Source: Devosia sp. Root413D1 (GTDB lineage Bacteria > Pseudomonadota > Alphaproteobacteria > Rhizobiales > Devosiaceae). Taken from it: a stretch of 64,000 nucleotides of DNA. The stretch is from positions 268,401-332,400 of the forward strand of contig NZ_LMEA01000007.1 in the NCBI RefSeq assembly GCF_001425235.1. Reading direction: 5' to 3'. Positions within the stretch are counted from its first letter, which is position 1. Every line of letters starts with the position of its first letter. The notes below the pieces were generated by a model. The model was given only the letters and a program-made list of their open reading frames with translations. It searched no databases and was not told where the DNA came from. Position numbers and translations under genes: made by a program. Of this stretch, positions 50,672 to 59,567 are shown piece after piece.

Positions 50672-51589
50672 TTACTCGCTCAAACCGATCTTCTCGAGCT
50701 CGTACGGCGTGGTCTGGTAGATCTCGTTGATCCAGTTCTGGAACAACAGGTGGGCATGGCTGCGCCACCGGTTCTCCGGCTCCACCGTGGTGTCGCCATT
50801 GGGGAACAGGTTCACCGGCGGCGCCGTGTCCAGCCCGGCTTTGACGTCGCGCTCATACTCGTCCGCCAGCGAGCGGTTGTCGTACTCGAGGTGGTTCAGC
50901 ATGTAGAGGGCAGGGCGCACCTTGTCCTCGAGCATGCAGACGCCGATGTCGTCGTTGTCGATCAGCACTTCGAGGTTCGCCCCGAGGCTTGTTCGGTCGA
51001 TGTCGTTATAGCGGCTCACCGGGATCATCGGGCTATCCGAAAAGCCATGCAGCCATGGCGTCTGCGGGCCGACCAGCTTGTGGCGGAACACCCCGAAGGC
51101 CTTTGACGGCATGCGGTAGCGCTTCGCTCCATGGAAGTGATGCAGCGCCGCCTGCGCCCCCCAGCAGATGAACATCGTGTGGTGCACGTTAGTCTCTGTC
51201 CAGTCCATGATCTCGAGCATCTCGGACCAGTACTTGACCTCCTCGAACGGCATGTTCGCCACCGGCGCACCGGTCACGATGAAGCCGTCGAACTTCTTCT
51301 CCCGCACCTCTTCCCAGGTGGAATAGAAGCTCTTGAGGTACTCTTCGGAAGTGTTCTTGGATTTGTGGTCGCTGACCCGCACCAGCGTCAGGTCGACCTG
51401 CAGCGGCGTGGCGCCGATCAGCCGGGCGAACTGCGTCTCGGTCCGCTCCTTGTTGGGCATCAGGTTGAGCAGGCCGATCTGCAGCGGGCGGATGTCCTGG
51501 CGGGCAGCGCGGGAGGAGTCCATGACCATGACACCCTCCGATTGAAGGGTTTTGGCCGCCGGCAGGTGGTCAGGAATGCGAATTGGCAT
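50672..51589 (-). CDS. metA: Homoserine O-acyltransferase MetA
   Basis: Activates homoserine for methionine synthesis. 305 residues, the normal MetA length. Seen: LLNLMPNKERTETQF, the nucleophile region FICWGAQAALHHFHG (Cys142 in this numbering by count of about 142), VSRYNDI, and the C-terminal RSHAHLLFQNWINEIYQ. At the position set by Gly in E. coli succinyl-CoA enzymes and Glu in acetyl-CoA enzymes (TGAP-V-x), an Ala appears here, so the acyl donor is open. No SAM-II riboswitch was convincing upstream. It follows the P-loop ATPase gene by 57 nt. Confidence 0.95.
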   Translation of the reverse strand: MPIRIPDHLPAAKTLQSEGVMVMDSSRAARQDIRPLQIGLLNLMPNKERTETQFARLIGATPLQVDLTLVRVSDHKSKNTSEEYLKSFYSTWEEVREKKFDGFIVTGAPVANMPFEEVKYWSEMLEIMDWTETNVHHTMFICWGAQAALHHFHGAKRYRMPSKAFGVFRHKLVGPQTPWLHGFSDSPMIPVSRYNDIDRTSLGANLEVLIDNDDIGVCMLEDKVRPALYMLNHLEYDNRSLADEYERDVKAGLDTAPPVNLFPNGDTTVEPENRWRSHAHLLFQNWINEIYQTTPYELEKIGLSE

Positions 51590-51646
51590 GATGTGCCTCT
51601 AGATAGGATAGCGATCAGGTGAGCGGAAGCGGCGCCGGTGAGGGCG

Positions 51647-52513
51647 CTATCGCATTCGCTGACGGACCGCCCCTGCCACGAGGTCGAGGAATTCGTCGCC
51701 GTCGCGCACAGTGGCGAGGTCGCTGGCTTCGATGGTGTAACCGAAATTATCGGCGAGTTGCTGGTAGCGCGGCAGCCGATCCTTGAGCAGCGCCTCAAAA
51801 CCCCAGGCGCCAAAGGCGTCCGGGTCGACGCCGGCGTCGTCCTTGACCTTGTTCAGGGTTTTGAACTCGTTCCACTTCTCGATGAGGAAGTGCGGCTGAT
51901 AATACATCGGCTTGGGGCTGTGCTTGAAGCGTTCGATCAGCTTGTGGGCGTCGTCTTCGGTGCCGCGGATGTAGAGCAGCAGCGTGCTCGAGGTCAGCGC
52001 CTTGATCACCGGGTCCTCGGCATTGGCAGGGTCCACCACCTCGATCAGCGAACCGCCAGTATCGGCGATGAAGTTCGAGTAGCCATAGAGCTGGTCGGCG
52101 CGCTCGATGAAATACGGCACGTCCGCCAGCGCCGCGATCTCGGCCACCCGGTGCTGCTCCTGCCGGCGCTGATACTCGGCAAGCGGCAGGCCGCCGCGGC
52201 GCGCATCCCCGGGGCGCCCGAGATAGGTCGAGAGCGGGTCGAGGTTGGCGAAGGTGATGTTGCTGTCGATCTTGATCGAGTCCGTCCGCAACAGCTCGCG
52301 CAGGAACGGCACCTTCATGGCCTCGGCCTTGAAGTTGTCGACGATGAACTCGCCCATGTAGCGCGTGCCGATGCGGTAGTCGGCCGAATAGTGGAACCAC
52401 TGGTGCTTGCGCAGCAGCGCCGCCAGCCAGGTCTTGCCGACCCCGGCCATGCCGAACACCGTCACGGCGTGACGCGGCGCGCTCAGGAAATCCTCGGCGG
52501 AATTGAACAGCAT
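51647..52513 (-). CDS. P-loop ATPase
   Basis: A 288-residue protein with a clear Walker A GMAGVGKT (residues 21-28) followed by a kinase-like region. It lacks a readily named family, but the pattern FNSAEDFL... and the DPANAEDPVIKAL block recur in alphaproteobacterial ATPases of unknown role. It begins at ATG 52513; the frame continues to 52777 without support. It precedes metA by 57 nt on the same strand and may be cotranscribed. It might be a small-molecule kinase or signalling ATPase. Confidence 0.72.
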   Translation of the reverse strand: MLFNSAEDFLSAPRHAVTVFGMAGVGKTWLAALLRKHQWFHYSADYRIGTRYMGEFIVDNFKAEAMKVPFLRELLRTDSIKIDSNITFANLDPLSTYLGRPGDARRGGLPLAEYQRRQEQHRVAEIAALADVPYFIERADQLYGYSNFIADTGGSLIEVVDPANAEDPVIKALTSSTLLLYIRGTEDDAHKLIERFKHSPKPMYYQPHFLIEKWNEFKTLNKVKDDAGVDPDAFGAWGFEALLKDRLPRYQQLADNFGYTIEASDLATVRDGDEFLDLVAGAVRQRMR

Positions 52514-52698
52514 AGGGGCGGGTCCGGTTCGGCGTGATCGATTTAGACGATGCGCGGGGACGCGACAAGGGCAGGGGGCTCCGCCCGGCCATGCCACCCC
52601 GGCAATTCCTGCCGCCCGACCCGGACTCTTTTGCCCCTTTGTCGCCACACCCGTTACCAGCGCAGCGAAAAACCCAGCAATTTCAATGCGCAGCTGAA

Positions 52699-52716
52699 CT
52701 GGCATCGCCCTTGCAT
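52699..52716 (+). promoter_or_regulatory. Sigma-54-type promoter of flgE
   Basis: CTGGCATCGCCCTTGCAT has the -24 GG (52701-52702) and -12 GC (52713-52714) with exactly 10 nt between, the defining RpoN layout. Predicted start lies near 52726, 44 nt before the flgE ATG. Confidence 0.7.
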
Positions 52717-52769
52717 TGCATTGTCCGAACCCGCGTGTCCGCACGCCAAATGGGGGTATGGAGCAAACT

Positions 52770-54539
52770 ATGGGCATCTACGGCGCTCTTTCGACCGCAG
52801 TCACCGGGCTACGCGCCCAATCCTTCGCGCTCGAGAACATCTCGGGCAACATCGCCAACAGCCAGACCACCGGCTTCAAGCGCATCGACACCGATTTCGT
52901 CGACATGATCCCCGATGCCGCCCAGAAGCGGCAGACGGCCGGCTCGGTGCTCGCCTACTCGCGCTCGACCAACAACATCCAGGGCGACATCAAGGGCACC
53001 TCGACCGAAACCAACATGGCCATTAACGGCAATGGCTTCTTCGTCGTCGAGCCGCCGATCGGCATGTCGGACGGCGATACGCTGTTCGCCGGCGCCAACT
53101 ACTACACCCGCCGCGGCGACTTCGAACTCGACAAGAACGGCTACCTTGTCAACGGCTCGGGCTACTACCTCAAGGGCCTGCCGATCGACCCGGCGACGCA
53201 GAACATCTCGAGTTCGGTGCCGCAGGTGCTGCAGGTGTCGAGCGCGTTCCTGCCGGCGCAGCAGACCACCTCGGTCAACTACGAGCTGAACCTGCCGCAA
53301 CTGCCCAAGACCGCGGCTTACCAGGCCTCGAAGACTCCGGGCAGCGAGTTGCTGCGGGCGCAGGACTTCCTCAACATCACGCCCGATACGGCGGCGACCA
53401 CCTCGGGTGCGACTACCACATCCGGCGCTGCCGCCAACACCATTGCCAGCGCCGGCAACACTCTGACCCTCACCGTCAATGGCACACCGGTCACCATTAC
53501 CTTCAACGAAGGCGGCGGCACCAGCGGCACCAACGTCGACGTGACCGCCTCGGGCACCGTCGGTAGCCTGCTGACGGCCATCCAGACGGCCATCAACGGC
53601 GCGCTGCCGGCCGGCGATCGGCCCACCGTGGCTCTCAGCTCGAGTGGCGCCATCACCGTGACCGGCGCCGACGCCACCGACGTGGTGCAGGTTGCCGACA
53701 ACACCACCGGCACCTCGTCGCTGGGCTTCGGCCTTGCCGACGGCACCTACAACCCGACCGTTTCGTCGGCTCTGGCCCTTCAGCAGCGGGTCAACAGCGT
53801 CAGCGCCGACAAGGCCGATGCCTTCGTTTCGCAGTCGATCTCCGGCGGTGCGGTGACGGTCTATGCCGGCAACGGTGCGCCGGCCAACGTGCAGATGCGC
53901 TGGGCCAAGGTGAACTCGACGGCGAACGGCGGTTCCGAGAAATGGAACCTGTTCATTCTCACCAACTCGCAAGCTACCGGCACCGGCACCGCCTGGTCTC
54001 GGTTCGGTGGCGACTACACTTTCGGGCCGGACGGCTCGCCCAACCCGCCCGTCGAGTCCACTGAGTTGCAGGGTCTCCAGGTCAACGGCGTCGCCATCGG
54101 CGACATCACCCTGCAGCACGGTGCCTCGGGCCTTACCCAGTTCGCCGATCCGAACGGCAATGCCGAAGTGACGACGCTCAACCAGAACGGCTATGCCGCC
54201 GGCGAGTTCGTCTCGGTCGCGGTCAACGACAATGGCCGCGTAGTGGTCTCCTACACCAACGGCCAGCAGCTTGAGGTGGCCCAGGTGGTCACCGCCAACT
54301 TCAGCGCCGTCAATGCGCTGAAGAGAATGGACGGCGGCGTGTTCGCCGCGACCTCGGAATCGGGCGAGCCGCTGCTCGACACCGACGGGGTGATCGGCTC
54401 GGCCGTCGAGGCCTCCAACACCGACATCTCCGAAGAGTTCACCAAGCTGATCGTCACGCAGCAGGCCTACGCCGCCGGTACCCGCATCGTCTCCGCGGCC
54501 GACCAGATGCTGCAGGAATCGCTGAACATGATCCGCTGA
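52770..54539 (+). CDS. flgE: Flagellar hook protein FlgE
   Basis: A 589-residue hook subunit that forms the flexible joint outside the cell. Seen: N-terminal GIYGALSTAVTGLRAQSFALENISGNIANSQTTGFKR coiled rod/hook domain, long Thr/Ser/Gly-rich central domains typical of an exposed variable region, and C-terminal AVEASNTDISEEFTKLIVTQQAYAAGTRIVSAADQM, the flagellar C-domain. Length resembles the long hook proteins of Caulobacter and relatives. ATG 52770 is chosen with GGAG 7 nt before. It heads flgE-flgK-flgL behind a sigma-54-type promoter. Confidence 0.95.
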   Translation: MGIYGALSTAVTGLRAQSFALENISGNIANSQTTGFKRIDTDFVDMIPDAAQKRQTAGSVLAYSRSTNNIQGDIKGTSTETNMAINGNGFFVVEPPIGMSDGDTLFAGANYYTRRGDFELDKNGYLVNGSGYYLKGLPIDPATQNISSSVPQVLQVSSAFLPAQQTTSVNYELNLPQLPKTAAYQASKTPGSELLRAQDFLNITPDTAATTSGATTTSGAAANTIASAGNTLTLTVNGTPVTITFNEGGGTSGTNVDVTASGTVGSLLTAIQTAINGALPAGDRPTVALSSSGAITVTGADATDVVQVADNTTGTSSLGFGLADGTYNPTVSSALALQQRVNSVSADKADAFVSQSISGGAVTVYAGNGAPANVQMRWAKVNSTANGGSEKWNLFILTNSQATGTGTAWSRFGGDYTFGPDGSPNPPVESTELQGLQVNGVAIGDITLQHGASGLTQFADPNGNAEVTTLNQNGYAAGEFVSVAVNDNGRVVVSYTNGQQLEVAQVVTANFSAVNALKRMDGGVFAATSESGEPLLDTDGVIGSAVEASNTDISEEFTKLIVTQQAYAAGTRIVSAADQMLQESLNMIR

Positions 54540-54554
54540 GGCGGAACTGAACCC

Positions 54555-54590
54555 CTCCGGCGCGGGTCCGCCCTGCGCCGGAGCTTTCTC
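54555..54590 (+). terminator. Attenuator-like hairpin between flgE and flgK
   Basis: CTCCGGCGC / GCGCCGGAG stem (54555-54563, 54575-54583) with an 11-nt loop, followed by CTTTCTC. It could lower flgK-flgL expression relative to the hook, which needs more copies. Confidence 0.65.
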
Positions 54591-54607
54591 AACTGGAGCA
54601 GGGTGGT

Positions 54608-56455
54608 ATGGGGCTCTCGGTTACCCTCAGCAATGCGCTTTCGGGCATGCGTGTCGGGCAGAACGCGCTCGATACGCTGTCCAACAACGTCGCCAATGCC
54701 GGCACCCCCGGCTATCACCGGCGTTCGGTCAGCGTCATCGACTCGTTGGGCGTCAACTCGACCTATGCCCGCGAGGGCCAGCTCAGCCGCACCTTCAACC
54801 AATCCCTGCAGGCGCACTACACACGCAGCACTGCCGAATCCGGCTTCACCAGCGTGCAGGCGAGCTTCCTCGACCGGGTGCAGACCCTGTTCGGCAAGCC
54901 CGGCACTGTCGGCTCGATCGACAGCGCCTACAATGCCTTCGAGAGTTCTCTCGCCGCCGTGGCGACCAGCCCCGACAGCTATGCGAACCGAGCCGATCTG
55001 GTGCAGAAGGCCCAGACCGTGGCTTCGACGCTCAACCGGCTGAGCTCCGACATTCAGTCGCTGCGCCAGGAGATCGAGGCCAAGCTCTCCAACAGCGTCG
55101 ACTCGATCAACAACCAGCTGCAATCGCTGGAAAAGGTGAACCTCAGGCTCGCCGACCAGGGCATCGATGCCACCTCGCGCGCCACCCTGATGGACCAGCG
55201 CGACCGGCTGGTCGAGGACCTGTCGCAGCAGATGGATCTGCGCGTCAATTATCGCGGCGACGGCACCGTTTCGCTGATGACCCGCTCCGGCGTCGGCATC
55301 CTCGACGTCAAGGCATCCGTATTCAGCTACGAAAGCGCCGGTGCGCTGTCGGCCGCCTCGCGCTTCAGCCCGAACGATGCGGTGAGCGGCGTCGGCAAGC
55401 TCTCGATCATGACTCCGGCCGGGCTGGAGATCGACCTGGTCAAGCAGAACGTCCTGCAATCGGGCGAACTCGCCGGCCTCATCCAGCTGCGCGACCAGCA
55501 ACTGGTGCAGGCGCAGGATCAGCTCGACGAGATCGCCGCCTCGGTGGCGCAGGCCATGTCGACCAACGTCAAGCAAGGCACGCAGGTCACCTCGGGCCCG
55601 TCCAACGGCTACGAGGTCGACCTCGCCAACGTCCGCAACGGCAACGAGTTCACCTTCAAGTACACGCAGGGCGGCGCCGAAAAGACCGTCCGCGTGCTGC
55701 GCGTCGACGACACCACCAAGCTCCCGCTCGACTATGTCGATGCCAACGGCGCCAGGGTGATCGGGCTCGATTTCTCCGGCGGAGCCGCTGGGGTCGCCTC
55801 GCAGCTGCAGAACAAGCTGGGTGGGGGGCTGTCTGTCTCCAACCCGTCGGGCAGCACACTCAGGATCATGGACGACGGCGTCGCCGGCACCACCGACATG
55901 CTGTCGCTCTCGACCCGCACCACCTCCTCGGGGTTGCAGAACGGTACGCTCGGCTTCTCGCTGTTTGTCGATACCAACAATGCCGACTTCACCAACAGCC
56001 TCGACGGCGTCGGCCAGAAGCTCGGCTTCGCCAGCCGCATCAGCGTCAACGCCTCGATCGTCGCCGATAACAAGCTCTTGGTGCAATACACCGGCACGAC
56101 GCCGTTAGGTGATCAGGACCGGCTCAACCAGGTGATCGCCAACCTCGACGACATGCGCTTTTCCGGCGGGCAGGGGGGTGGGCTGAGCGACGCCAGCTCA
56201 CGCCTCGGCGGTACCGTCGCCGACCTGATTTCGCAGACCCTCAACTACCAGGGCAACGTTGCCGAAGCGGCGATCTCGAACAACGAGACGCAGCAGCAGA
56301 CGCTGGCTGCCCTGACGCAGCGGCTCGACAGCGAATACGGCGTCGACGTCGACGAAGAAATGGCGCGCCTGATGGAACTGCAGAACGCTTTCGCCGCCAA
56401 TGCGCGGGTGATGAGCGTGGTGCAGGAACTGATGGACTCCCTGATGCAGCTCTAG
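54608..56455 (+). CDS. flgK: Flagellar hook-associated protein 1 (FlgK)
   Basis: A 615-residue junction protein between hook and filament. Seen: N-terminal SLGVNSTYAREGQLSRTFNQSLQAHYTR, the LFGKPGTVGSIDSAYNAFESSL block of FlgK, and the C-terminal DEEMARLMELQNAFAANARVMSVVQELMDSLMQL coil, the FlgK/L signature. The ATG at 54608 is used. It is 68 nt after flgE across a terminator-like hairpin, and 13 nt before flgL. Confidence 0.93.
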   Translation: MGLSVTLSNALSGMRVGQNALDTLSNNVANAGTPGYHRRSVSVIDSLGVNSTYAREGQLSRTFNQSLQAHYTRSTAESGFTSVQASFLDRVQTLFGKPGTVGSIDSAYNAFESSLAAVATSPDSYANRADLVQKAQTVASTLNRLSSDIQSLRQEIEAKLSNSVDSINNQLQSLEKVNLRLADQGIDATSRATLMDQRDRLVEDLSQQMDLRVNYRGDGTVSLMTRSGVGILDVKASVFSYESAGALSAASRFSPNDAVSGVGKLSIMTPAGLEIDLVKQNVLQSGELAGLIQLRDQQLVQAQDQLDEIAASVAQAMSTNVKQGTQVTSGPSNGYEVDLANVRNGNEFTFKYTQGGAEKTVRVLRVDDTTKLPLDYVDANGARVIGLDFSGGAAGVASQLQNKLGGGLSVSNPSGSTLRIMDDGVAGTTDMLSLSTRTTSSGLQNGTLGFSLFVDTNNADFTNSLDGVGQKLGFASRISVNASIVADNKLLVQYTGTTPLGDQDRLNQVIANLDDMRFSGGQGGGLSDASSRLGGTVADLISQTLNYQGNVAEAAISNNETQQQTLAALTQRLDSEYGVDVDEEMARLMELQNAFAANARVMSVVQELMDSLMQL

Positions 56456-56468
56456 AAGGAACAAGCCC

Positions 56469-57971
56469 ATGACCTCAGTCGGCAAGACGATGTTCCCGCT
56501 CGCCAACGGCATCAAGAACATCACCGCCATGAAGGCCCGCTACGACCAGTTGCAGACGCAGCTGGCCAGTGGCGAGAAGGCCTCGACCCTGGCCGAGATG
56601 GGCTCGGACCGCTATTTCGACCTGGCGCTGCGCCAGCGCATGGCGCGGATGGAGGGTTACCAGCAGTCGATCTCGACGGTGAACCTCAGGCTCGAAGTGC
56701 TCGATACGGTGATGAGCCGGCTCGATACCATCGAGTCCGACGCCCGCGCCGCGGCGATCTCGGGCGGCGGCGGCACCTCCGGCATCAATTTCCAGACCAC
56801 GCCGACGCTGGCCGGCTCGCGCTTCGACGAAGTGCTGACGCTGCTCAATACCGATGTCGCCGGCCGCTACATGTTCGGCGGCAACCGCACCGACAGCCAG
56901 CCGGTGGCGACCTCATCCGATGTGATGAACGGCGTCGGCGCCCGTGCCGGCTTCAAGCAGGTGGCCGGGGAGCGCAAGCTCGCCGATCTCGGGGCCGACC
57001 ATCTTGGCCGCCTCGATATCAGTCGGGTCACCGACACGGTGACGCTGGCCGAAGAGACCACCGTCTTCGGCATGAAGCTCTCCGGCATCACCACCACCTC
57101 GGCCAATATCGCGGTCACGGCCCCGGGCGGCGGTCCGCCACCGGCGCTGACGGTAAAGTTCGGCACGCCGTTGCCCAATGCCGGCGACAAGGTGCAGGTC
57201 AGCTTCACCATGCCTGACGGCACCGAGGAGCAGATCGTCCTCGTCGCTACGTCAGGCACGCCGGGCGACGGCGAGTTCCAGATCGGCGCCGATGCCGATG
57301 CGACTGCCGCCAGCTTCGAGACCGCGCTCACCGGCTCGGTCAAACAGCTCGCCGAGACCACCCTGGTCTCGGCCTCCGCCTATGCCGCCGCCGAGAACTT
57401 CTTCAACGGCCAGGGCGAGCAGGTGATGCGCGTCGACGGCCCGCCCTTCGACAGCGCCACCGGCCTCATCGCCGGCACCTCGGCCAACACCATGCTCTGG
57501 TACACCGGCGAGGACAGCGCTGATCCGCGCAGCACCGTCACGGCGCGAGTGGGCGAAGGCACCACCGTCGGCTACGGCGTCCAGGCCAACGAGAGCGGCT
57601 TCATCAACCTGATCCAGACCCTCGCTGCCGTCGCCGTGCAGGATTTCCCCGACAGCGATCCGACCTCGGAAAAGCGCTACTCCTCGATGATGTCGCGCAA
57701 TGCCGCCCGCCTCGCCGATACCAAGGACAACCAGCCCGGCTCACTCGCCGCGATCACCGTCGAGCTTGGCCTCGCCCAGAGCACCACTGGCGCCATTGCC
57801 GAGCGGCATACCGCGCACTCCGCCCAGCTTGGAAACATGCTAGAGCAGATTGAGGCGGCGCCCACCGAGACGATCGCCATGGAAATCCTGGCGCTGAAGA
57901 CGCGCCTCGAAGCGAGCTATCAGACCACCGCGCTGCTCAGCCAGCTGTCGCTGGTGAACTACATGAGGTAA
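56469..57971 (+). CDS. flgL: Flagellar hook-associated protein 3 (FlgL)
   Basis: A 500-residue flagellin-like junction protein. Seen: N-terminal coil KARYDQLQTQLASGEKASTLAEMG, the LEVLDTVMSRLDTIESDAR block, and C-terminal EQIEAAPTETIAMEILALKTRLEASYQTTALLSQLSLVNYM, the flagellin C-domain. It is longer than many FlgL because of a central insert (residues about 190-330). No flagellin or flagellar export gene follows; a quinone reductase is next, 3 nt later, so the operon may end here. Confidence 0.9.
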   Translation: MTSVGKTMFPLANGIKNITAMKARYDQLQTQLASGEKASTLAEMGSDRYFDLALRQRMARMEGYQQSISTVNLRLEVLDTVMSRLDTIESDARAAAISGGGGTSGINFQTTPTLAGSRFDEVLTLLNTDVAGRYMFGGNRTDSQPVATSSDVMNGVGARAGFKQVAGERKLADLGADHLGRLDISRVTDTVTLAEETTVFGMKLSGITTTSANIAVTAPGGGPPPALTVKFGTPLPNAGDKVQVSFTMPDGTEEQIVLVATSGTPGDGEFQIGADADATAASFETALTGSVKQLAETTLVSASAYAAAENFFNGQGEQVMRVDGPPFDSATGLIAGTSANTMLWYTGEDSADPRSTVTARVGEGTTVGYGVQANESGFINLIQTLAAVAVQDFPDSDPTSEKRYSSMMSRNAARLADTKDNQPGSLAAITVELGLAQSTTGAIAERHTAHSAQLGNMLEQIEAAPTETIAMEILALKTRLEASYQTTALLSQLSLVNYMR

Positions 57972-57974
57972 CCG

Positions 57975-58946
57975 ATGAGCCGTGCAATCGTCGTCCGCGA
58001 ACTTGGCGGCCCGGAAAAGCTGACACTGGAGCAGGTCGAGGTTCCGGCACCCGGCGCGGGTCAGATCAAGATCAGAAGCCACGCCATCGGGCTCAACTTC
58101 ATCGATACCTACCAGCGCACCGGGCTCTACAAGGTGGCGCTGCCGTTCATCGCGGGCAACGAAGGCGCCGGCGAGGTGATCGCGGTCGGGCCTGATGTCA
58201 CCCAGTGGCGGGTTGGCGATCGTATCGCTTACCAGGGCTCTGTCGGCGCCTATGCCGACGAGCGCCTGCTGCCGGCGGACCGGGTGGTGCGCATCCCCGA
58301 TGCCATCAGCTACGAGGTGGCTGCAGCGGCGATTCTCAAGGGCCTGACCGCCTTCTACCTGCTGCACTGGACCCATCCGCTCAAGGCAGGCGAGACCATC
58401 CTTATCCACGCCGCCGCCGGCGGCACCGGCCAGATCCTGACGCAATGGGCCAAGGCGATTGGCGCGACGGTGATCGCCACGGCCGGATCGGACGACAAGT
58501 GCGCCATTGCCCAGGCGAATGGCGCCGACCTCACAATCAACTACCGAACCGACAACTTTGTCGAGCGGGTGAGGCAATTCACGGGCGGCAAAGGGGTGGA
58601 CGTCGTCTGCGACGGCGTCGGCGCCGCGACCTTCGAGCCGTCGCTCGATTGCATCAAGCCGCGCGGCCTGATGGTGAGCTTTGGCAATGCCTCGGGTCCG
58701 GTGTCCATTCCCAAGCTGACCATCCTCGCGGAGAAGGGCTCGCTGTTCCTCACCCGCCCCACCACCGGGGGATATCTCAGGACCGCCGACGATCTGCGGC
58801 TTGGGGCCGAGGCGCTGTTCAATGTGATCTCGCTGGGCAAGGTGAAGATCGCCATCGACCAGACCTTTCCTCTTGCCGAAGCGGCCAAAGCCCACATCGC
58901 TCTCGAGACGCGCGCCACCACCGGCTCGACGCTGCTCTTGCCGTAA
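57975..58946 (+). CDS. NADPH:quinone oxidoreductase (zeta-crystallin-like)
   Basis: A 323-residue medium-chain dehydrogenase. Seen: the alcohol-dehydrogenase-like N-domain (GPEKLTLEQVEVPAPGAGQIKIR, GNEGAGEVIAVG) and the Rossmann segment IHAAAGGTGQILTQWAKAIGATVIATAG, without a catalytic zinc site. Reduces quinones one or two electrons at a time. It begins 3 nt after flgL, close enough to be cotranscribed although unrelated to motility. A tRNA-Ser follows. Confidence 0.9.
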   Translation: MSRAIVVRELGGPEKLTLEQVEVPAPGAGQIKIRSHAIGLNFIDTYQRTGLYKVALPFIAGNEGAGEVIAVGPDVTQWRVGDRIAYQGSVGAYADERLLPADRVVRIPDAISYEVAAAAILKGLTAFYLLHWTHPLKAGETILIHAAAGGTGQILTQWAKAIGATVIATAGSDDKCAIAQANGADLTINYRTDNFVERVRQFTGGKGVDVVCDGVGAATFEPSLDCIKPRGLMVSFGNASGPVSIPKLTILAEKGSLFLTRPTTGGYLRTADDLRLGAEALFNVISLGKVKIAIDQTFPLAEAAKAHIALETRATTGSTLLLP

Positions 58947-58976
58947 GGCGCGGCTGCCGCTAAAGGCGTGGCCGTC

Positions 58977-59066
58977 GGGTAGGTGGCAGAGCGGTTGATT
59001 GCTCCGGTCTTGAAAACCGGCGAACGTGAAAGCGTTCCGGGGGTTCGAATCCCTCCCTACCCGCCA
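58977..59066 (+). tRNA. tRNA-Ser (UGA)
   Basis: Class II tRNA with a long variable arm. Acceptor GGGTAGG / CCTACCC, anticodon loop CTTGAAA (anticodon UGA), variable arm GAACGTGAAAGCGTTC, T loop GGTTCGAATCC, and encoded CCA after discriminator G. No integrase lies beside it. Confidence 0.96.
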
Positions 59067-59101
59067 AAGCATTTGTGATAATTGCCCGTCTTGGTAGGCG
59101 G

Positions 59102-59116
59102 TTAAGTATCTGTTAA
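59102..59116. promoter_or_regulatory. Perfect CtrA-type site upstream of the exported/small-membrane pair
   Basis: TTAAGTATCTGTTAA has TTAA-N7-TTAA, the full CtrA pattern, 44 nt before the ATG of the exported protein. In a GC-rich genome two such pairs in 64 kb are unlikely to be chance. CtrA control is inference. Confidence 0.6.
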
Positions 59117-59159
59117 TCTATCACCTGCGGCGGACCATAACCAAGATTGGGGCTTGGAA

Positions 59160-59567
59160 ATGGTTAGCTTTCGGACGCAGTTTTCTGCCGTACTTCTCGC
59201 ATCTTTATTGGCCGCACCCGCACTTGCTGCGGGCGTCGCCGTTCGCCAGCTGCCGGATACGCCGGCTGCCGAACGGATGTCACGCGCCGACCTGTTGGCC
59301 CATAAGGGCTATTACCCGCAATCGTGCGCCGAGCGCCGCGTGTGCACCTTTACTGGCCCTGGCGGCGAAGTCTGGGTGTGGGAGGGCTATGCCCGGGCCA
59401 TGCTGATGGAAGGCAAGACGCTGCTGTTCAAGGGCAAGTGCCAGAGCGCCTGCTACCTCGCCTATCTCGAGGCGGTAAAGTTCGACGCCAAAGGCTCGCC
59501 CGGCCGCGTCGAAGTCGCTCCCGGCACCGTCTTCTACAACCACAAGCCCTACCTGCTGCGCCAATGA
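59160..59567 (+). CDS. Exported cysteine-containing protein
   Basis: A 135-residue protein with a signal peptide (MVSFRTQFSAVLLASLLAAPALAAG). Seen: a middle region with ERRVCTFTGPGGEVWVW, then KGKCQSACYLAYLEA, a C-x3-C motif similar to the cysteine pattern in periplasmic ClpP-like exported proteins, and a C-terminal PGTVFYNHKPYLL strand. Four cysteines in all may form disulfides. Its start lies just after a CtrA-type site. The stop overlaps the next small membrane gene by 4 nt. Family unknown; not a protease on what is visible. Confidence 0.7.
   Translation: MVSFRTQFSAVLLASLLAAPALAAGVAVRQLPDTPAAERMSRADLLAHKGYYPQSCAERRVCTFTGPGGEVWVWEGYARAMLMEGKTLLFKGKCQSACYLAYLEAVKFDAKGSPGRVEVAPGTVFYNHKPYLLRQ

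Noticed and set aside
51590-51646. SAM-II riboswitch before metA
   Set aside because: Expected in alphaproteobacteria, but the 57-nt leader lacks the GAUUUGA-like and GCUAAA pseudoknot words.
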